DNA of 54,305 bases. Origin: Pseudomonadales bacterium. GTDB taxonomy: Bacteria > Pseudomonadota > Gammaproteobacteria > Pseudomonadales > Azotimanducaceae. The position numbers and the translations under genes were made by a program. Below, piece after piece: positions 33,679-42,781 of the stretch (position 1 is its first letter; every line of letters begins with the position of its first letter). Where the stretch lies: assembly GCA_028277965.1 (NCBI GenBank), contig JANQFF010000276.1, positions 1 through 54,305 on the forward strand, in the 5' to 3' direction. The notes beneath the pieces are model-generated. The model was given only the letters and a program-made list of their open reading frames with translations, was not told the DNA's origin and ran no database searches.

Positions 33679-35955
33679 ATGAGCGCAATACAGGGAGAAC
33701 GCATCATTCTCGAGCAGGAAAAAGGGGATCCCGTCAACCTGATCGTTACCGGCGACGAGTTCTACGCTCGCATCGAAACGCGCGATGGCTATACCGTTGT
33801 CTATGACAATGAACACGGTCTGTACTGTTACGCCACTCTGGTCGACGGTAGGTTTCGCTCGTCCGAAATTCCGCTAAACAAACGTCCTGCGCCCGGCACG
33901 CGGAAACACCTTCAGGAATCACCGGCGGTGCGTGCCGAAAAATTCGAAACGCGCTATCGCACACTTTATCAAGAGGAGCGGGTTGTTCCCGGTGCCAGTG
34001 GTATCGCCTATACCTACGGCGAAAACAATGGCCTGCTCACGGGCAGGAGAGTCAGCAGCGGTGAAGTCCTCGGTTTAACGATTCTGGTCGAGTTTCAGGA
34101 CATCAGGGCATCGATCCGCTCCGAGGACGTGGACTCCCTGCTGAACGATGACAACTATCGTACCAACGGCAACTACAGTTCCGTAAAGGAGTACTTTCGG
34201 AAGATTTCAAACGGCAAACTGACCTATCGTAATCGGGTGATTGGGCCTGTCAGATTGAGCCACTCACGACGCTACTACGAGACCACGCCGTTGATGCGAG
34301 AAGCCCTGGCGCTCGCAATCGCTCAGGAAAATCTCGATCTATCCGATTTCGACAGCCGCGGCGATCGGATCGTCGATGCGCTCAGCTTCATGTATGCGGG
34401 CCGAACGGTATACGGCATCAATGGAAACAATAACAACCCGAGCTTGCTGTGGCCGCACAATTCGGTACTCGATTTTCAGCACAACAACGTCAGCACGCAC
34501 TTTTACCAGATAACGAGCATGGGACGCAGTCCTTTCGAACTATCGATCGGCACTTTTTGCCACGAAAGCGGCCACATGCTGTGTCGTTTTCCCGACCTCT
34601 ACGACTACGGCCGCCGGGATAGCGATTACATCGATAGCGCAGGCCTCGGACAGTACTGCCTCATGAGTTCCGGTAACCACCTGAATAGCGGGCGAACACC
34701 GGCGCCCATCTGCGGTTACCTCCGCGACCTCGTCGGCTGGCCGGACAACCTGGTTTACCTGACGGAGCCGCGCAACTATGAGATCACGCATGGCGATTAT
34801 GGCACCATCTACAAGTATCCGACCGACAAATCCAACGAGTACTTCATAGTCGAGAACCGCACGCGGCTGGAACTTGATCAATTTATAGCTGATGGCGGTC
34901 TCGCGGTATTTCATTGCGATACCGAGGGCTCAAATGAGTGGCAGCAGGGAACCGCCGAATGGCATTATCAATGTGCCCTGCTGCAGGCGGACGGAAGACG
35001 TGATCTTGAAAATGGACGCCGGGGTGACAGCGACGATCTCTACGATGATGTATCAGGTGTTGCTTTGTCCAATCAAACGCTGCCCTCGAGCCGAAGTTGG
35101 GATGGTGCTGATACTGGTCTGATTCTTCGGAACATCTCGGCGGTCGGTGCCGTCATGCAGTTCAGCACGGGCGTCGTACCGGCCGATCCTGCTGTAGGCA
35201 GCATTACCGGGCAGTCTTTTCCGGATCTGTTGATTCCGGATAACAATCCTGAAGGAGTGCGCGACAGCATCACGCTGGCTGGTGAAGGGATCGTCACAGC
35301 GATCAAGGTCGGTGTCGAGATACTGCACACCTGGGAAGGCGACATCCAGTTGAACCTTATAAGCCCAAACGGTACGAATGTCCTTCTCGCGGAAAACACT
35401 CGGCAGCCCGGCAGCGATCTGATCGAGAGCTATGATTCGGCCGATCATACGGTACTGGTGAACCTCGTCGGTGAGGGGCTAACTGGAGAATGGACACTGC
35501 ACATTCAGGATCTGTTAGCAGAGGATACGGGGCGGCTGAATCACTGGCAGCTGACAGTCGAATACGAGGGCACGGACAGGTCCGTGGCTAAGGAAGACAA
35601 TCCCGAACTGGACATTCCCGATGATGATCCACACGGTATCACGCGTCGTATCCAAGTCGATGAGGCGGGATCACTCAAGGACATCGAGGTTTCGCTGGAC
35701 ATCACCCATACTTTCATACGCGACCTGAGGGTCGAGCTGATCGCACCGACGGGACACAGCGTATTCGTGCATAACCGCACCGGTGGGGGCTCCGACGACA
35801 TCAAACGAACCTACAATCGCTCGAACCTGCCCACGCTCGATTCGCTACTACACCTGGAAATTCAGGGTGAATGGAAACTGCAGGTGAAGGATCTCGAGGG
35901 CTTGGACGTAGGTAAGTTAAACGCATGGTCGCTAAACCTGACCTACAGCGACTAG
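33679..35955 (+). CDS. M6-type zinc metalloprotease with two P/proprotein-convertase domains
   Basis: This 758-residue protein has a protease domain with LTILVEFQDI (about residue 130) and the zinc motif HESGH (residues 295-299), followed by the downstream Asp of FPDLYDYG, as in immune-inhibitor-A (M6) proteases. Two P domains, beta sandwiches often found on secreted proteases, lie at about 505-625 (LLIPDNNPEGVRDSI) and 635-757 (LDIPDDDPHGITRRI). No signal peptide is visible at the chosen ATG, although the domains suggest export. GGAG lies upstream. It follows the LamG gene after 126 bases and may share its transcript. Confidence 0.85.
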   Translation: MSAIQGERIILEQEKGDPVNLIVTGDEFYARIETRDGYTVVYDNEHGLYCYATLVDGRFRSSEIPLNKRPAPGTRKHLQESPAVRAEKFETRYRTLYQEERVVPGASGIAYTYGENNGLLTGRRVSSGEVLGLTILVEFQDIRASIRSEDVDSLLNDDNYRTNGNYSSVKEYFRKISNGKLTYRNRVIGPVRLSHSRRYYETTPLMREALALAIAQENLDLSDFDSRGDRIVDALSFMYAGRTVYGINGNNNNPSLLWPHNSVLDFQHNNVSTHFYQITSMGRSPFELSIGTFCHESGHMLCRFPDLYDYGRRDSDYIDSAGLGQYCLMSSGNHLNSGRTPAPICGYLRDLVGWPDNLVYLTEPRNYEITHGDYGTIYKYPTDKSNEYFIVENRTRLELDQFIADGGLAVFHCDTEGSNEWQQGTAEWHYQCALLQADGRRDLENGRRGDSDDLYDDVSGVALSNQTLPSSRSWDGADTGLILRNISAVGAVMQFSTGVVPADPAVGSITGQSFPDLLIPDNNPEGVRDSITLAGEGIVTAIKVGVEILHTWEGDIQLNLISPNGTNVLLAENTRQPGSDLIESYDSADHTVLVNLVGEGLTGEWTLHIQDLLAEDTGRLNHWQLTVEYEGTDRSVAKEDNPELDIPDDDPHGITRRIQVDEAGSLKDIEVSLDITHTFIRDLRVELIAPTGHSVFVHNRTGGGSDDIKRTYNRSNLPTLDSLLHLEIQGEWKLQVKDLEGLDVGKLNAWSLNLTYSD

Positions 35956-36234
35956 AGCTTGCAAATCGGAAAGTGGCCGAATCGCAAAGTGCGCTAGAAA
36001 AGGTGCGAAACACCCCACTGTGATAACGGGCCCACTCTACGGGCTCGAAGCATTCGACCTCGTTCTATTGAGTTGCGACTGATGTCTTGAGTTGTGCAAC
36101 TATTGGTAGCCTGCACGTTCATCTCCATAAATGCGCTCGCACTAATACCTAGTACACAAACCGTGAAGCGGGGGTGCTAGCGTGTTGGCTTTAGCTGAAG
36201 TGCGCGCAAGTCTCAATTCACGATCTATCCGCAT

Positions 36235-36338
36235 TGAAAATCCTCGTATCGGCAGTTCGATTTCTGCCTCTCTCGGCAACCATTATTCCAGCCGTCCCTA
36301 GCGAACCGCTTTTCAGCTCGACTGCGTCTGCATGCGCC
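36235..36338. repeat. Right attachment-like repeat (diverged tRNA-Phe 3' copy)
   Basis: TGAAAATCCTCG, TCGGCAGTTCGATT, CTGCCTCT and CCATTATTCCAGCC appear in the same order as at 22251, with several small insertions and substitutions, followed by TTTTCAGCTCGACT. It has no tRNA 5' half, so it is not a functional tRNA. Confidence 0.8.
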
Positions 36339-36373
36339 TCCCTGCTCACCCGCCCGGCGCTTTGCGCCGGGCC

Positions 36374-36400
36374 CTCTGGCCACCAATACTCCAGCCGTCC
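36374..36400. repeat. Third partial tRNA-Phe flank remnant
   Basis: CTCTGGCCACCAATACTCCAGCC matches the tRNA acceptor end plus flank at 22282-22305 better across GGCCACCA than the copy at 36235 does. It directly abuts the DUF1992 gene, so it may be the original chromosome junction. Confidence 0.65.
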
Positions 36401-36402
36401 TG

Positions 36403-36726
36403 CTATCGAGGAAACTTGAACTTATCGAGCGCAACATCGAGTTTCTGCTGAGATTCCCGAATTTGTGCAACAATTTCTTCTCGAGCTCGTTCATCTCTGG
36501 TCGTTTCCAGTTGTCGACGCAACGCTGCGATTTTATTGATCAGGTCGACTTCCGGAGGTGCTATCCCAGCGTTCTTGAGCACCCGATAGGCCATTCGGTA
36601 CTTGCGCGGAATGTGCGAGTCGTCTTCCAGATCCAGAGGTTTGCCATAGCCAGGGAGACGCTCGATTTCGCCGGTTTTCTCCGCATTGCGTATCCATCCG
36701 CCAATGATGTCATCAGGTCGCGCCAC
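36403..36726 (-). CDS. DUF1992 (DnaJ-homologue subfamily C member 28-like) protein
   Basis: This 107-residue soluble protein has the family signature DIIGGWIRNAEKTGEIERLPGYGKPLDLEDD..., RMAYRVLKNAGIAPPEVDL, and a helical basic tail. The domain occurs alone in bacteria and beside J-domains in animals; its function is unknown. It is the first chromosomal gene beyond the island. Confidence 0.88.
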   Translation of the reverse strand: MARPDDIIGGWIRNAEKTGEIERLPGYGKPLDLEDDSHIPRKYRMAYRVLKNAGIAPPEVDLINKIAALRRQLETTRDERAREEIVAQIRESQQKLDVALDKFKFPR

Positions 36727-36805
36727 GACTTACCCGACTATTGCACTCGCTTAAGGATACCACTTACCTGAGACGTCCTATGAAATCGCGTTCTCTGGTT
36801 CTGAA

Positions 36806-37759
36806 TTACCGAATGAGTTCGGAAGCCTCCAGATCTATTGCCGCTTGCGCGCTTCGTTTGAAAACCCATGGTAGAGAAACAAAATCTGTCGAAGCAATTT
36901 CGACAATCCTGGCAGCACGACGAAGAACACCGAGTCGATACATCGGCCACGGTCTTTCGATCCGGTAACCCTTGCTTGCCACAAGACCGGCATGGTGGTC
37001 GACGAGACCTCGTTCCCATTGTCTGCGTATTTCTACTGGCAAGCTCATTGTGGTGAACACCGCCAGATCAAACGCCGGATGGATGATCTGTGGATCCTGC
37101 CAATCAAGAATCAACACCCCCTGGTCCGTCAGCGGCAGGTTTTCCGCGTGCGCATCACCATGTGCCAATGTCGGCGATTGCCCAAGAGGTTCGAGCGTTC
37201 CAGCGAGCCGCCCAACGAGCGCATCGCCGGTTTCAGCGAAAGCCGGCAAAAGCTCGATCAATCTTGTGCGATTGTCTGACCAGGAGCTGTCGTAGCTTCG
37301 TTGGATCCCCTCAAGAACTGCTGCATCATTGAAATTGGGGAGCCAGTCGAACGTATGGCCCGAAAACGCAGCGTGCCAATCTGCTAACGCTTCGACCGAC
37401 GCTTTTGCGTGAGCTTCGCTCGCACCCTCTTTGAAGCTGAACGGTTTGAGATCCCGATACTCGAGCACGACGGTTCCTGCAAATTCGCCGATATACAACG
37501 GGATGGGGAGTTCGCCGAGAGATGCGGTTTCCCGGTAGAAACGAGCTTCTGTCACCAGCTCCTCACCTGGACGGGCTGATTGATAAGGGCGTTTCGCGAT
37601 CAATTGAAGCCCGTTGTCTAAATCCATGCGCCAGACGTCATTTGAGAACCGACCCATATAGACGTAGTCAAAAGACTCAAAGCGAGGGTTCAATCCGGCT
37701 CGTTTAAGCGCATTTCGGAGTTCATGTTCAGGAATAGAAGGTGGAGCAGGTGATTGCAT
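36806..37759 (-). CDS. APH/choline-kinase-family phosphotransferase
   Basis: The product is 317 residues from ATG 37759; a start at 37786 adds 9 unlikely residues. It has the kinase fold of aminoglycoside and choline kinases: N-lobe Lys in LIAKRPYQS, catalytic loop LAHGDAHAENL (H-G-D-x-H-x-x-N) and metal site LILDWQDPQI (DxD-like). The substrate is not evident; such enzymes in environmental bacteria often phosphorylate small alcohols or CoA-linked metabolites, not drugs. It stands alone, divergent from a cytochrome gene. Confidence 0.85.
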   Translation of the reverse strand: MQSPAPPSIPEHELRNALKRAGLNPRFESFDYVYMGRFSNDVWRMDLDNGLQLIAKRPYQSARPGEELVTEARFYRETASLGELPIPLYIGEFAGTVVLEYRDLKPFSFKEGASEAHAKASVEALADWHAAFSGHTFDWLPNFNDAAVLEGIQRSYDSSWSDNRTRLIELLPAFAETGDALVGRLAGTLEPLGQSPTLAHGDAHAENLPLTDQGVLILDWQDPQIIHPAFDLAVFTTMSLPVEIRRQWERGLVDHHAGLVASKGYRIERPWPMYRLGVLRRAARIVEIASTDFVSLPWVFKRSAQAAIDLEASELIR

Positions 37760-37946
37760 GGGCTGTTTCAGGTGGTGTGTCTTCACGCTGTGGGCGGTTA
37801 TCTCATCACAAAGTGCAATAGTATCGAGCTCGGACTGTACATGGTTTCGCTCAGCCCTGGCCTTGGCCGTGGCCCTGCAACGTCACACGCATTTGCCTGA
37901 CGATGCCAACCGAATACACTGGGGGTTTGCACCACAGGCACAATTC

Positions 37947-38369
37947 ATGCTGACGCATATCCGTGTTTTCGTATTTGCTGTGACGGCGACGATCCTCGCC
38001 ACAGGTTGTTACGCACCACAAGCCGGGTCACCGATTCCGAGCGCAGATGGCGCAAGACTCTATCGTGGTTCCTGCGCCAGCTGTCATGGGCAATCGGGCG
38101 CTGGCGACGGACCAATGATCGCAACGTTAACCGTTGCACCGACTGACTTGCGGACACTGAGTGCACGTAATGGTGGCGTGTTTCCGCGAGTTGCAGTCAG
38201 GCAGAAGATAGACGGGCGCAACCTACCGGCAGCGCACGGTACCAGCGATATGCCAGTCTGGGGCTGGCAGTTTGCTCAGACAGACACGGACAATCGAGAT
38301 CCTGCAGAGATGGCGGAAACCAGGATAGAAGCGGTGGTCGACTACCTGGAAAACCTGCAATCTCGCTGA
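37947..38369 (+). CDS. c-type cytochrome lipoprotein
   Basis: From ATG 37947 this 140-residue protein has a signal with lipobox (TATILATGC, Cys at about 22) and a single haem-binding CASCHG (about 46-51) preceded by GARLYRGSCA. The axial Met is probably in SDMPVWGW. It is a small class I cytochrome anchored to a membrane in the periplasm, and would carry electrons. The upstream frame to 37758 overlaps the divergent kinase gene and is not used. Confidence 0.85.
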   Translation: MLTHIRVFVFAVTATILATGCYAPQAGSPIPSADGARLYRGSCASCHGQSGAGDGPMIATLTVAPTDLRTLSARNGGVFPRVAVRQKIDGRNLPAAHGTSDMPVWGWQFAQTDTDNRDPAEMAETRIEAVVDYLENLQSR

Positions 38370-38400
38370 GAGATGCCTCGCTTGGCTCTGCATCAGGCTC

Positions 38401-39936
38401 ATGAACACAGCTGACAAACCAAATTTCATCTACCGCTTCCTCGAATCCGTAGAACGCCTAGGCAATCGGTTGCCGGATCCTGCAATGCTGTTTGTGTGGG
38501 CGCTCGTCATTGTCTGGTTAGTCTCCTGGTTTGGAGGGGGATTCAGTTTCTCTGTTCCTTCGATTGATGGCGTGCGGGAGCTCAGCATCCAGAATCAGTT
38601 GAGCGGAGAAGCTCTGGCCACCTTCCTCTCCAGAATGGTGTCAACGTTCACCGGCTTCGCCCCTCTCGGTGTGGTGCTGGTTGCGATGCTGGGAGTTGGA
38701 GTTGCCGAACAGACCGGGTTTATCAACGCGGGGCTGAAGTCACTTCTTTCGGTGACACCGAAAAAACTGCTTTCGCCCATGCTGCTGCTCGTTGCGATTG
38801 TCAGTCATACGGCTGCTGATGCCGGCTACGTTCTTGTTATTCCACTCGGCGGCATCATTTTTTACGCTGCCGGACGGCATCCGTTAGCCGGGATTGCCTG
38901 CGCGTTTGCCGGTGTATCCGGCGGGTTCAGCGCTAACTTCATTCCCTCAGGCATCGATCCGTTGCTCCAGGGTTTTACGCAACAGGCAGCTCAAATCATC
39001 GACCCGGCACGTGAGGTCAATCCGCTGTCGAACTGGCTTTTCACCAGCGTCTCGAGCGTGCTGGTGATCGCCATCGGATGGTTCATCACCGACCGTATCA
39101 TCGAACCCCGATTGCAGGGTACCCCGGTAGACGGGGACGATCTCGCCCAGGGCGAGATGGACGGGCTCAGCGATGCCGAACGAAAAGGATTACGGGCAGG
39201 CATGGCAGCCATCCTGATCGGGATCGCGCTGATCACCGCTGCGGTTTACCCGTCCGATTCCCCACTGCGCTCTCCCGAAGGGCAGGTCACAGCCTTCTCC
39301 GCACCCATCATGCAGTCGATCGTTCCGCTCATATTCCTTTTATTCATCATCCCCGGAACTGTTTACGGTTATGTGGCCGGAACCGTTAAGTCCCATCGCG
39401 ACATCATCGATGGCATGAGCAAGAGTATGGGCACCATGGCGTACTACCTCGTCATGATTTTCTTCTGTGCCCAGTTCACCTACGCATTCGGGCAATCCAA
39501 CATCGGTGCACTGCTGGCTGTCGAGGGTGCTGAGGTTCTTAAAGCCCTTGCGCTGCCCGGGTCCGTCACTCTCCTGGGCATCGTCGCTTTAACGGCATTC
39601 GTCAACTTGCTGGTGGGGTCCGCCTCCGGCAAGTGGGCGCTTCTCGCGCCTATTTTTGTACCGGTCCTGATGCAGGTAGGCTTGTCACCCGAACTTACCC
39701 AGGCGGCCTACCGTGTTGGAGATTCGTCTACCAACATCATTACGCCGCTCATGCCCTACTTTCCCCTGGTCGTCGCGTATTGCCAGCGCTGGGTCACCGG
39801 TACAGGCATCGGTACGGTCACGGCTTTGATGCTGCCGTTTGCCGTGACGTTACTCATCGGCTGGAGCCTCTTTCTGGTTGCTTACTGGGCGCTTGGCATA
39901 CCCCTGGGACTCGCAGCCACTTATACCTATCCATAA
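38401..39936 (+). CDS. AbgT-family transporter
   Basis: This 511-residue inner-membrane protein has about 11-12 helices. Family signatures include NRLPDPAMLFVWALVIVWL near the start, the re-entrant-loop-like HTAADAGYVLVIPLGG, GGFSANFIPSGIDPLLQG, and NLLVGSASGKWALLAPIFVP plus GDSSTNIITPLMPYFP late on. AbgT proteins import p-aminobenzoyl-glutamate in E. coli (AbgT) or export sulfonamide-like antimetabolites (MtrF). Which applies here cannot be told. It begins 31 bases after the cytochrome gene. Confidence 0.9.
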   Translation: MNTADKPNFIYRFLESVERLGNRLPDPAMLFVWALVIVWLVSWFGGGFSFSVPSIDGVRELSIQNQLSGEALATFLSRMVSTFTGFAPLGVVLVAMLGVGVAEQTGFINAGLKSLLSVTPKKLLSPMLLLVAIVSHTAADAGYVLVIPLGGIIFYAAGRHPLAGIACAFAGVSGGFSANFIPSGIDPLLQGFTQQAAQIIDPAREVNPLSNWLFTSVSSVLVIAIGWFITDRIIEPRLQGTPVDGDDLAQGEMDGLSDAERKGLRAGMAAILIGIALITAAVYPSDSPLRSPEGQVTAFSAPIMQSIVPLIFLLFIIPGTVYGYVAGTVKSHRDIIDGMSKSMGTMAYYLVMIFFCAQFTYAFGQSNIGALLAVEGAEVLKALALPGSVTLLGIVALTAFVNLLVGSASGKWALLAPIFVPVLMQVGLSPELTQAAYRVGDSSTNIITPLMPYFPLVVAYCQRWVTGTGIGTVTALMLPFAVTLLIGWSLFLVAYWALGIPLGLAATYTYP

Positions 39937-40010
39937 GTTTGCGACCAGCTTCGCAGCGCGAGTGCCGTTCCTCGCGTAAGTTACACGGTATACAGATTGC
40001 ATTTCCCCGT

Positions 40011-40244
40011 ATGAACCAGGAACGACTCTCGCTACGCAGAACCCTTTTCAAGGTAGTCATCGCTCTAGTTTCAGCGCCGCTGATTCTGGGCGGTTTGATT
40101 GTTGCTGGTGAAGAAGGTGACCCGCGAATATTCATTTACGGAACGGTCTTTCTCTGCCTGGGAGGAGCAACTTTGATTACGAAGCACCTCTCTGCGATTC
40201 GTCTTGCTGTCCCTCATGAGGCGCAATCTGCAGACTCGCCTTAG
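40011..40244 (+). CDS. Small two-helix membrane protein
   Basis: The product is 77 residues with two membrane helices (about 10-32 and 40-59; LFKVVIALVSAPLILGGLIV and IFIYGTVFLCLGGATLI) and short charged ends. I do not recognise the family. It follows the AbgT gene after 74 bases, and its 3' end faces the hydrolase gene. Confidence 0.6.
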   Translation: MNQERLSLRRTLFKVVIALVSAPLILGGLIVAGEEGDPRIFIYGTVFLCLGGATLITKHLSAIRLAVPHEAQSADSP

Positions 40245-40260
40245 GCGGTAACCAACTGCC

Positions 40261-41046
40261 TCACAGCGTTGACACTCGAGTGGCGAAGTCACGAATCAAC
40301 TGATCGAAAGCCTCCGGCTTTTCATACATCGGCCAGTGACCGCATTGTTCCAGCAACACAAGGTCACAGTCTGGCATGGCTCCCTGGAAAAAGACGTGAT
40401 TACGCACCGGGGTGATTGGGTCTTCCGTCCCGCCAATTGCTAGTGTTCGTGTGGTGATCTGGCTGACGCGGTTGAGGAAGTCGAATGTGTCGTCAGCGAT
40501 CCAGTCCCGGTAGACAAGGTCGGGATCCACCTCTCCAAGGTCCGCGACTACCTGATCAATCACCGAGTCCGGCGTGGATTCGGCATAGGTCCACCGTCGA
40601 TCCATTGCGGGTACGTCCTCACCTGCCGCAAGGCGTCTCGCAACATCGAGGGTTTCAGTCGCCACACGCAAGCGCGCCCCGGTATCGACAAGGACCATTC
40701 CACTGAGTCGCTCCGGGAAATAGGTTGCGACAGCCAGGGCAATGCCACCGCCCAGTGAGTGTCCCAGGAGCACGTATTCGCTCAGGTTGAGATGTTCTGC
40801 AAGCGCATTGACCGCAAACGCATAATCAGCGACGCCCCTGTAACCGGCTCCCCCGGACCCACCATGTCCCGGCAGATCAATTGCGATACACCGGAAGTCA
40901 TCGGCAACAGCTTCCATATGACGGGACCAGACGTTTGCGTTGCAACCAGTCCCATGAACATAAACGAGACTGGAACTGCTCTCGCTACCTGTCACCAGAT
41001 AGCGGACAACACTCCCGTCGAGCTCAAACGAATCCGCAGTCAACAT
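40261..41046 (-). CDS. Alpha/beta-hydrolase
   Basis: This 261-residue hydrolase has an oxyanion region YVHGTGCNANVW, nucleophile elbow GHSLGG (Ser about 95), an Asp in GGTEDPITP and His in CGHWPMYEKPEAF. The cytoplasmic enzyme could be an esterase, a lactonase or a C-C hydrolase; the substrate is not evident. Its ATG overlaps the crotonase stop by one base (TAATG), so the pair is translationally coupled and may act in the same acyl-CoA pathway. Confidence 0.9.
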   Translation of the reverse strand: MLTADSFELDGSVVRYLVTGSESSSSLVYVHGTGCNANVWSRHMEAVADDFRCIAIDLPGHGGSGGAGYRGVADYAFAVNALAEHLNLSEYVLLGHSLGGGIALAVATYFPERLSGMVLVDTGARLRVATETLDVARRLAAGEDVPAMDRRWTYAESTPDSVIDQVVADLGEVDPDLVYRDWIADDTFDFLNRVSQITTRTLAIGGTEDPITPVRNHVFFQGAMPDCDLVLLEQCGHWPMYEKPEAFDQLIRDFATRVSTL

Positions 41047-41843
41047 TATGTCCCCGTGAAGTCCGGCTTCCGCTTTTCGACAAAGGCGGCAATCTGCTCT
41101 TTCTGATCGTTTGGAGACCTGCGTGCATAGGAAATGGCATTGAGCTCATTTCGCAGTGCCCGGTGAAAATCCAGATCCTGATTCTGCTGGACTACCCGCT
41201 TACTCGACCTGATCGCCATTGGCGGGAGACCCACGACCATATCCGCAATTTCCGTGGCGGCGTCCATCATTTCTTCTTTGGCCACGAACCTGTCAAGCAA
41301 TCCCAGGCGATACGCTTCTTCTCCTGTTACACCTCGGCTGGTGAAGATCAGGTCGACGGCTCGCGAATAACCTATGATCCGTGGCAGAAAGTAAGACATG
41401 CCAGTGTCAGGCGATATCCCCCGTTCGGCAAACACGGTTTTGAAGCGCGATACTTCGCTACCAACGCGCATGTCGCAGGCCAGCGCCAGGCTCATACCAG
41501 CACCGGCGGCAACGCCATTCACAACCGCAATGGTCGGCTTATCGAGCTCGTACAGCGTCATCGCGAGTTCCCCAACCCACCCCATGTCGTCCAGGCGCTC
41601 GTTCTGCGATGGAATACCCTCAGCATCCGGACGAGGTCCGGTGACGTCGGCTCCTGAACAGAATCCTCGCCCCGCCCCGGTGATGACAACAGCCCTGATT
41701 TCATCCCGGGATCGCGATTCTGCTATCGCCGCCTGTAATTCATCACGAAGCGTTAAACTCAGAGCATTCAGCTTTTCGGGACGATTGAGCACCAGCGTTG
41801 CCAGGTGCCCCTCAACTGTAAATTCCAGACATTCGTAACCCAT
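41046..41843 (-). CDS. Enoyl-CoA hydratase/isomerase (crotonase family)
   Basis: This 265-residue enzyme has the two crotonase oxyanion-hole regions: GRGFCSGADVTG (residues about 60-71) and NGVAAGAGMSLALACDMRV (about 110-128). The Glu of hydratases at the second position is replaced in ERGISPDTGMSYFLPR by Asp, as in isomerases or related members. GGGGAGG lies upstream of the ATG. The reaction is probably on an acyl-CoA. It is the first gene of a two-gene unit with the hydrolase. Confidence 0.9.
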   Translation of the reverse strand: MGYECLEFTVEGHLATLVLNRPEKLNALSLTLRDELQAAIAESRSRDEIRAVVITGAGRGFCSGADVTGPRPDAEGIPSQNERLDDMGWVGELAMTLYELDKPTIAVVNGVAAGAGMSLALACDMRVGSEVSRFKTVFAERGISPDTGMSYFLPRIIGYSRAVDLIFTSRGVTGEEAYRLGLLDRFVAKEEMMDAATEIADMVVGLPPMAIRSSKRVVQQNQDLDFHRALRNELNAISYARRSPNDQKEQIAAFVEKRKPDFTGT

Positions 41844-41845
41844 GT

Positions 41846-42781
41846 TTGTCCTCCCCTGATTTACCCGTCACCCTATTATATTCTCGGCGCAAACAGGAAT
41901 TAGATACACTCTACAGACGAATCACGACGACCGGGCTGAATTTGCCTCTGCAGGACATCCTGATCACATTTCTATTTGCGGTGCTGGTGTTCCCCGCTGT
42001 TTTCATTTTCCTTGAGAAAATGTGGCCCTCTGTGGCCGGTTACCGGGTTTTTCGTCATGGGTTCCTGAGCGATGTGGTCTGGTACGGGGTCCAGTCGTTC
42101 GTCTCCCGTTCACTATCTCCCCTTGCGGTGTTTGCGGTTTTGCTGCCCGTTCCCCTGGTCCTGGGGATTTCAACAGAATCGTTTTTCAGTGGCTTCGGAC
42201 CTGCTGCGGAACTGCCGTTCTTCTGGCAGGCAATCATCGCGTTTGTCATCGCTGACTTTTTTCTCTACTGGTCACACCGCTTTTTTCACAGCCGCGCTGC
42301 CTGGCCATTCCACGCGGTCCATCATTCTCCAGAAGAGCTGGACTGGCTTGCCGCTACACGCATGCACCCTGTCAACGAAATTGGCGCGCAGATCATTTCC
42401 GCCTGTCCCGTGTTACTGATGGGGTTCCCACCGTTAGCCCTTGTCGTCTGGGCACCATTCTTCGCGATCCACGCCGTTTTTATCCACACCAACGTCCGTG
42501 TGAGCTTTGGACCGTTCAGATACGTGCTCGCCAGCCCCACTTTCCATCGCTGGCATCACACTACCCGCGAGGAGGGACAGGAAAAGAATTTCGCGAGCTA
42601 TCTGCCGCTCTGGGATCTCGTTTTCGGCACCTTCTACATGCCCGCGAATCGACAGCCTTCAGAGTTTGGCCTGGAAGGAGAGGTACCAGACGGGTTTTTG
42701 AGACAGTTTGTCCATCCTTTGCTCCCCTCGAGCTGGCGTCAGGAACAATCTCCCGGAGAGGCAGCTCGCTCTAAAGAGTAA
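41846..42781 (+). CDS. Sterol desaturase / fatty acid hydroxylase family membrane protein
   Basis: This di-iron membrane oxygenase has about 311 residues from TTG 41846, but homology starts near PLQDILITFLFAVLVFP, so a TTG at 41942 may be the real start. The histidine clusters are present: HRFFH (HxxxH), HAVHH (HxxHH) and HRWHH, spread over four or five membrane helices. Members hydroxylate or desaturate lipids. It is divergent from the crotonase, and its end overlaps the next convergent gene by 11 bases. Confidence 0.9.
   Translation: MSSPDLPVTLLYSRRKQELDTLYRRITTTGLNLPLQDILITFLFAVLVFPAVFIFLEKMWPSVAGYRVFRHGFLSDVVWYGVQSFVSRSLSPLAVFAVLLPVPLVLGISTESFFSGFGPAAELPFFWQAIIAFVIADFFLYWSHRFFHSRAAWPFHAVHHSPEELDWLAATRMHPVNEIGAQIISACPVLLMGFPPLALVVWAPFFAIHAVFIHTNVRVSFGPFRYVLASPTFHRWHHTTREEGQEKNFASYLPLWDLVFGTFYMPANRQPSEFGLEGEVPDGFLRQFVHPLLPSSWRQEQSPGEAARSKE

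Larger units (their letters stand above)
35956..36402. other. Non-coding island end with att-like remnants
   Basis: No gene is seen. The stretch holds the second tRNA-Phe-derived repeat (36235), a perfect hairpin GCCCGGCGC-TTT-GCGCCGGGC (36352-36372) without a T-run, and a third short remnant (36374-36400). Confidence 0.6.

Noticed and set aside
22295-36234. Insertion sequence or phage genes as the cause of the island
   Set aside because: I found no transposase, integrase or phage structural gene in any frame of the stretch.
36235-36300. A second tRNA-Phe gene
   Set aside because: Only the 3' half is present, with insertions in the acceptor end and no 5' half to pair with.
36352-36372. Perfect GC hairpin as an intrinsic terminator
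   Set aside because: No T-run follows on either strand; it may be part of the att region.
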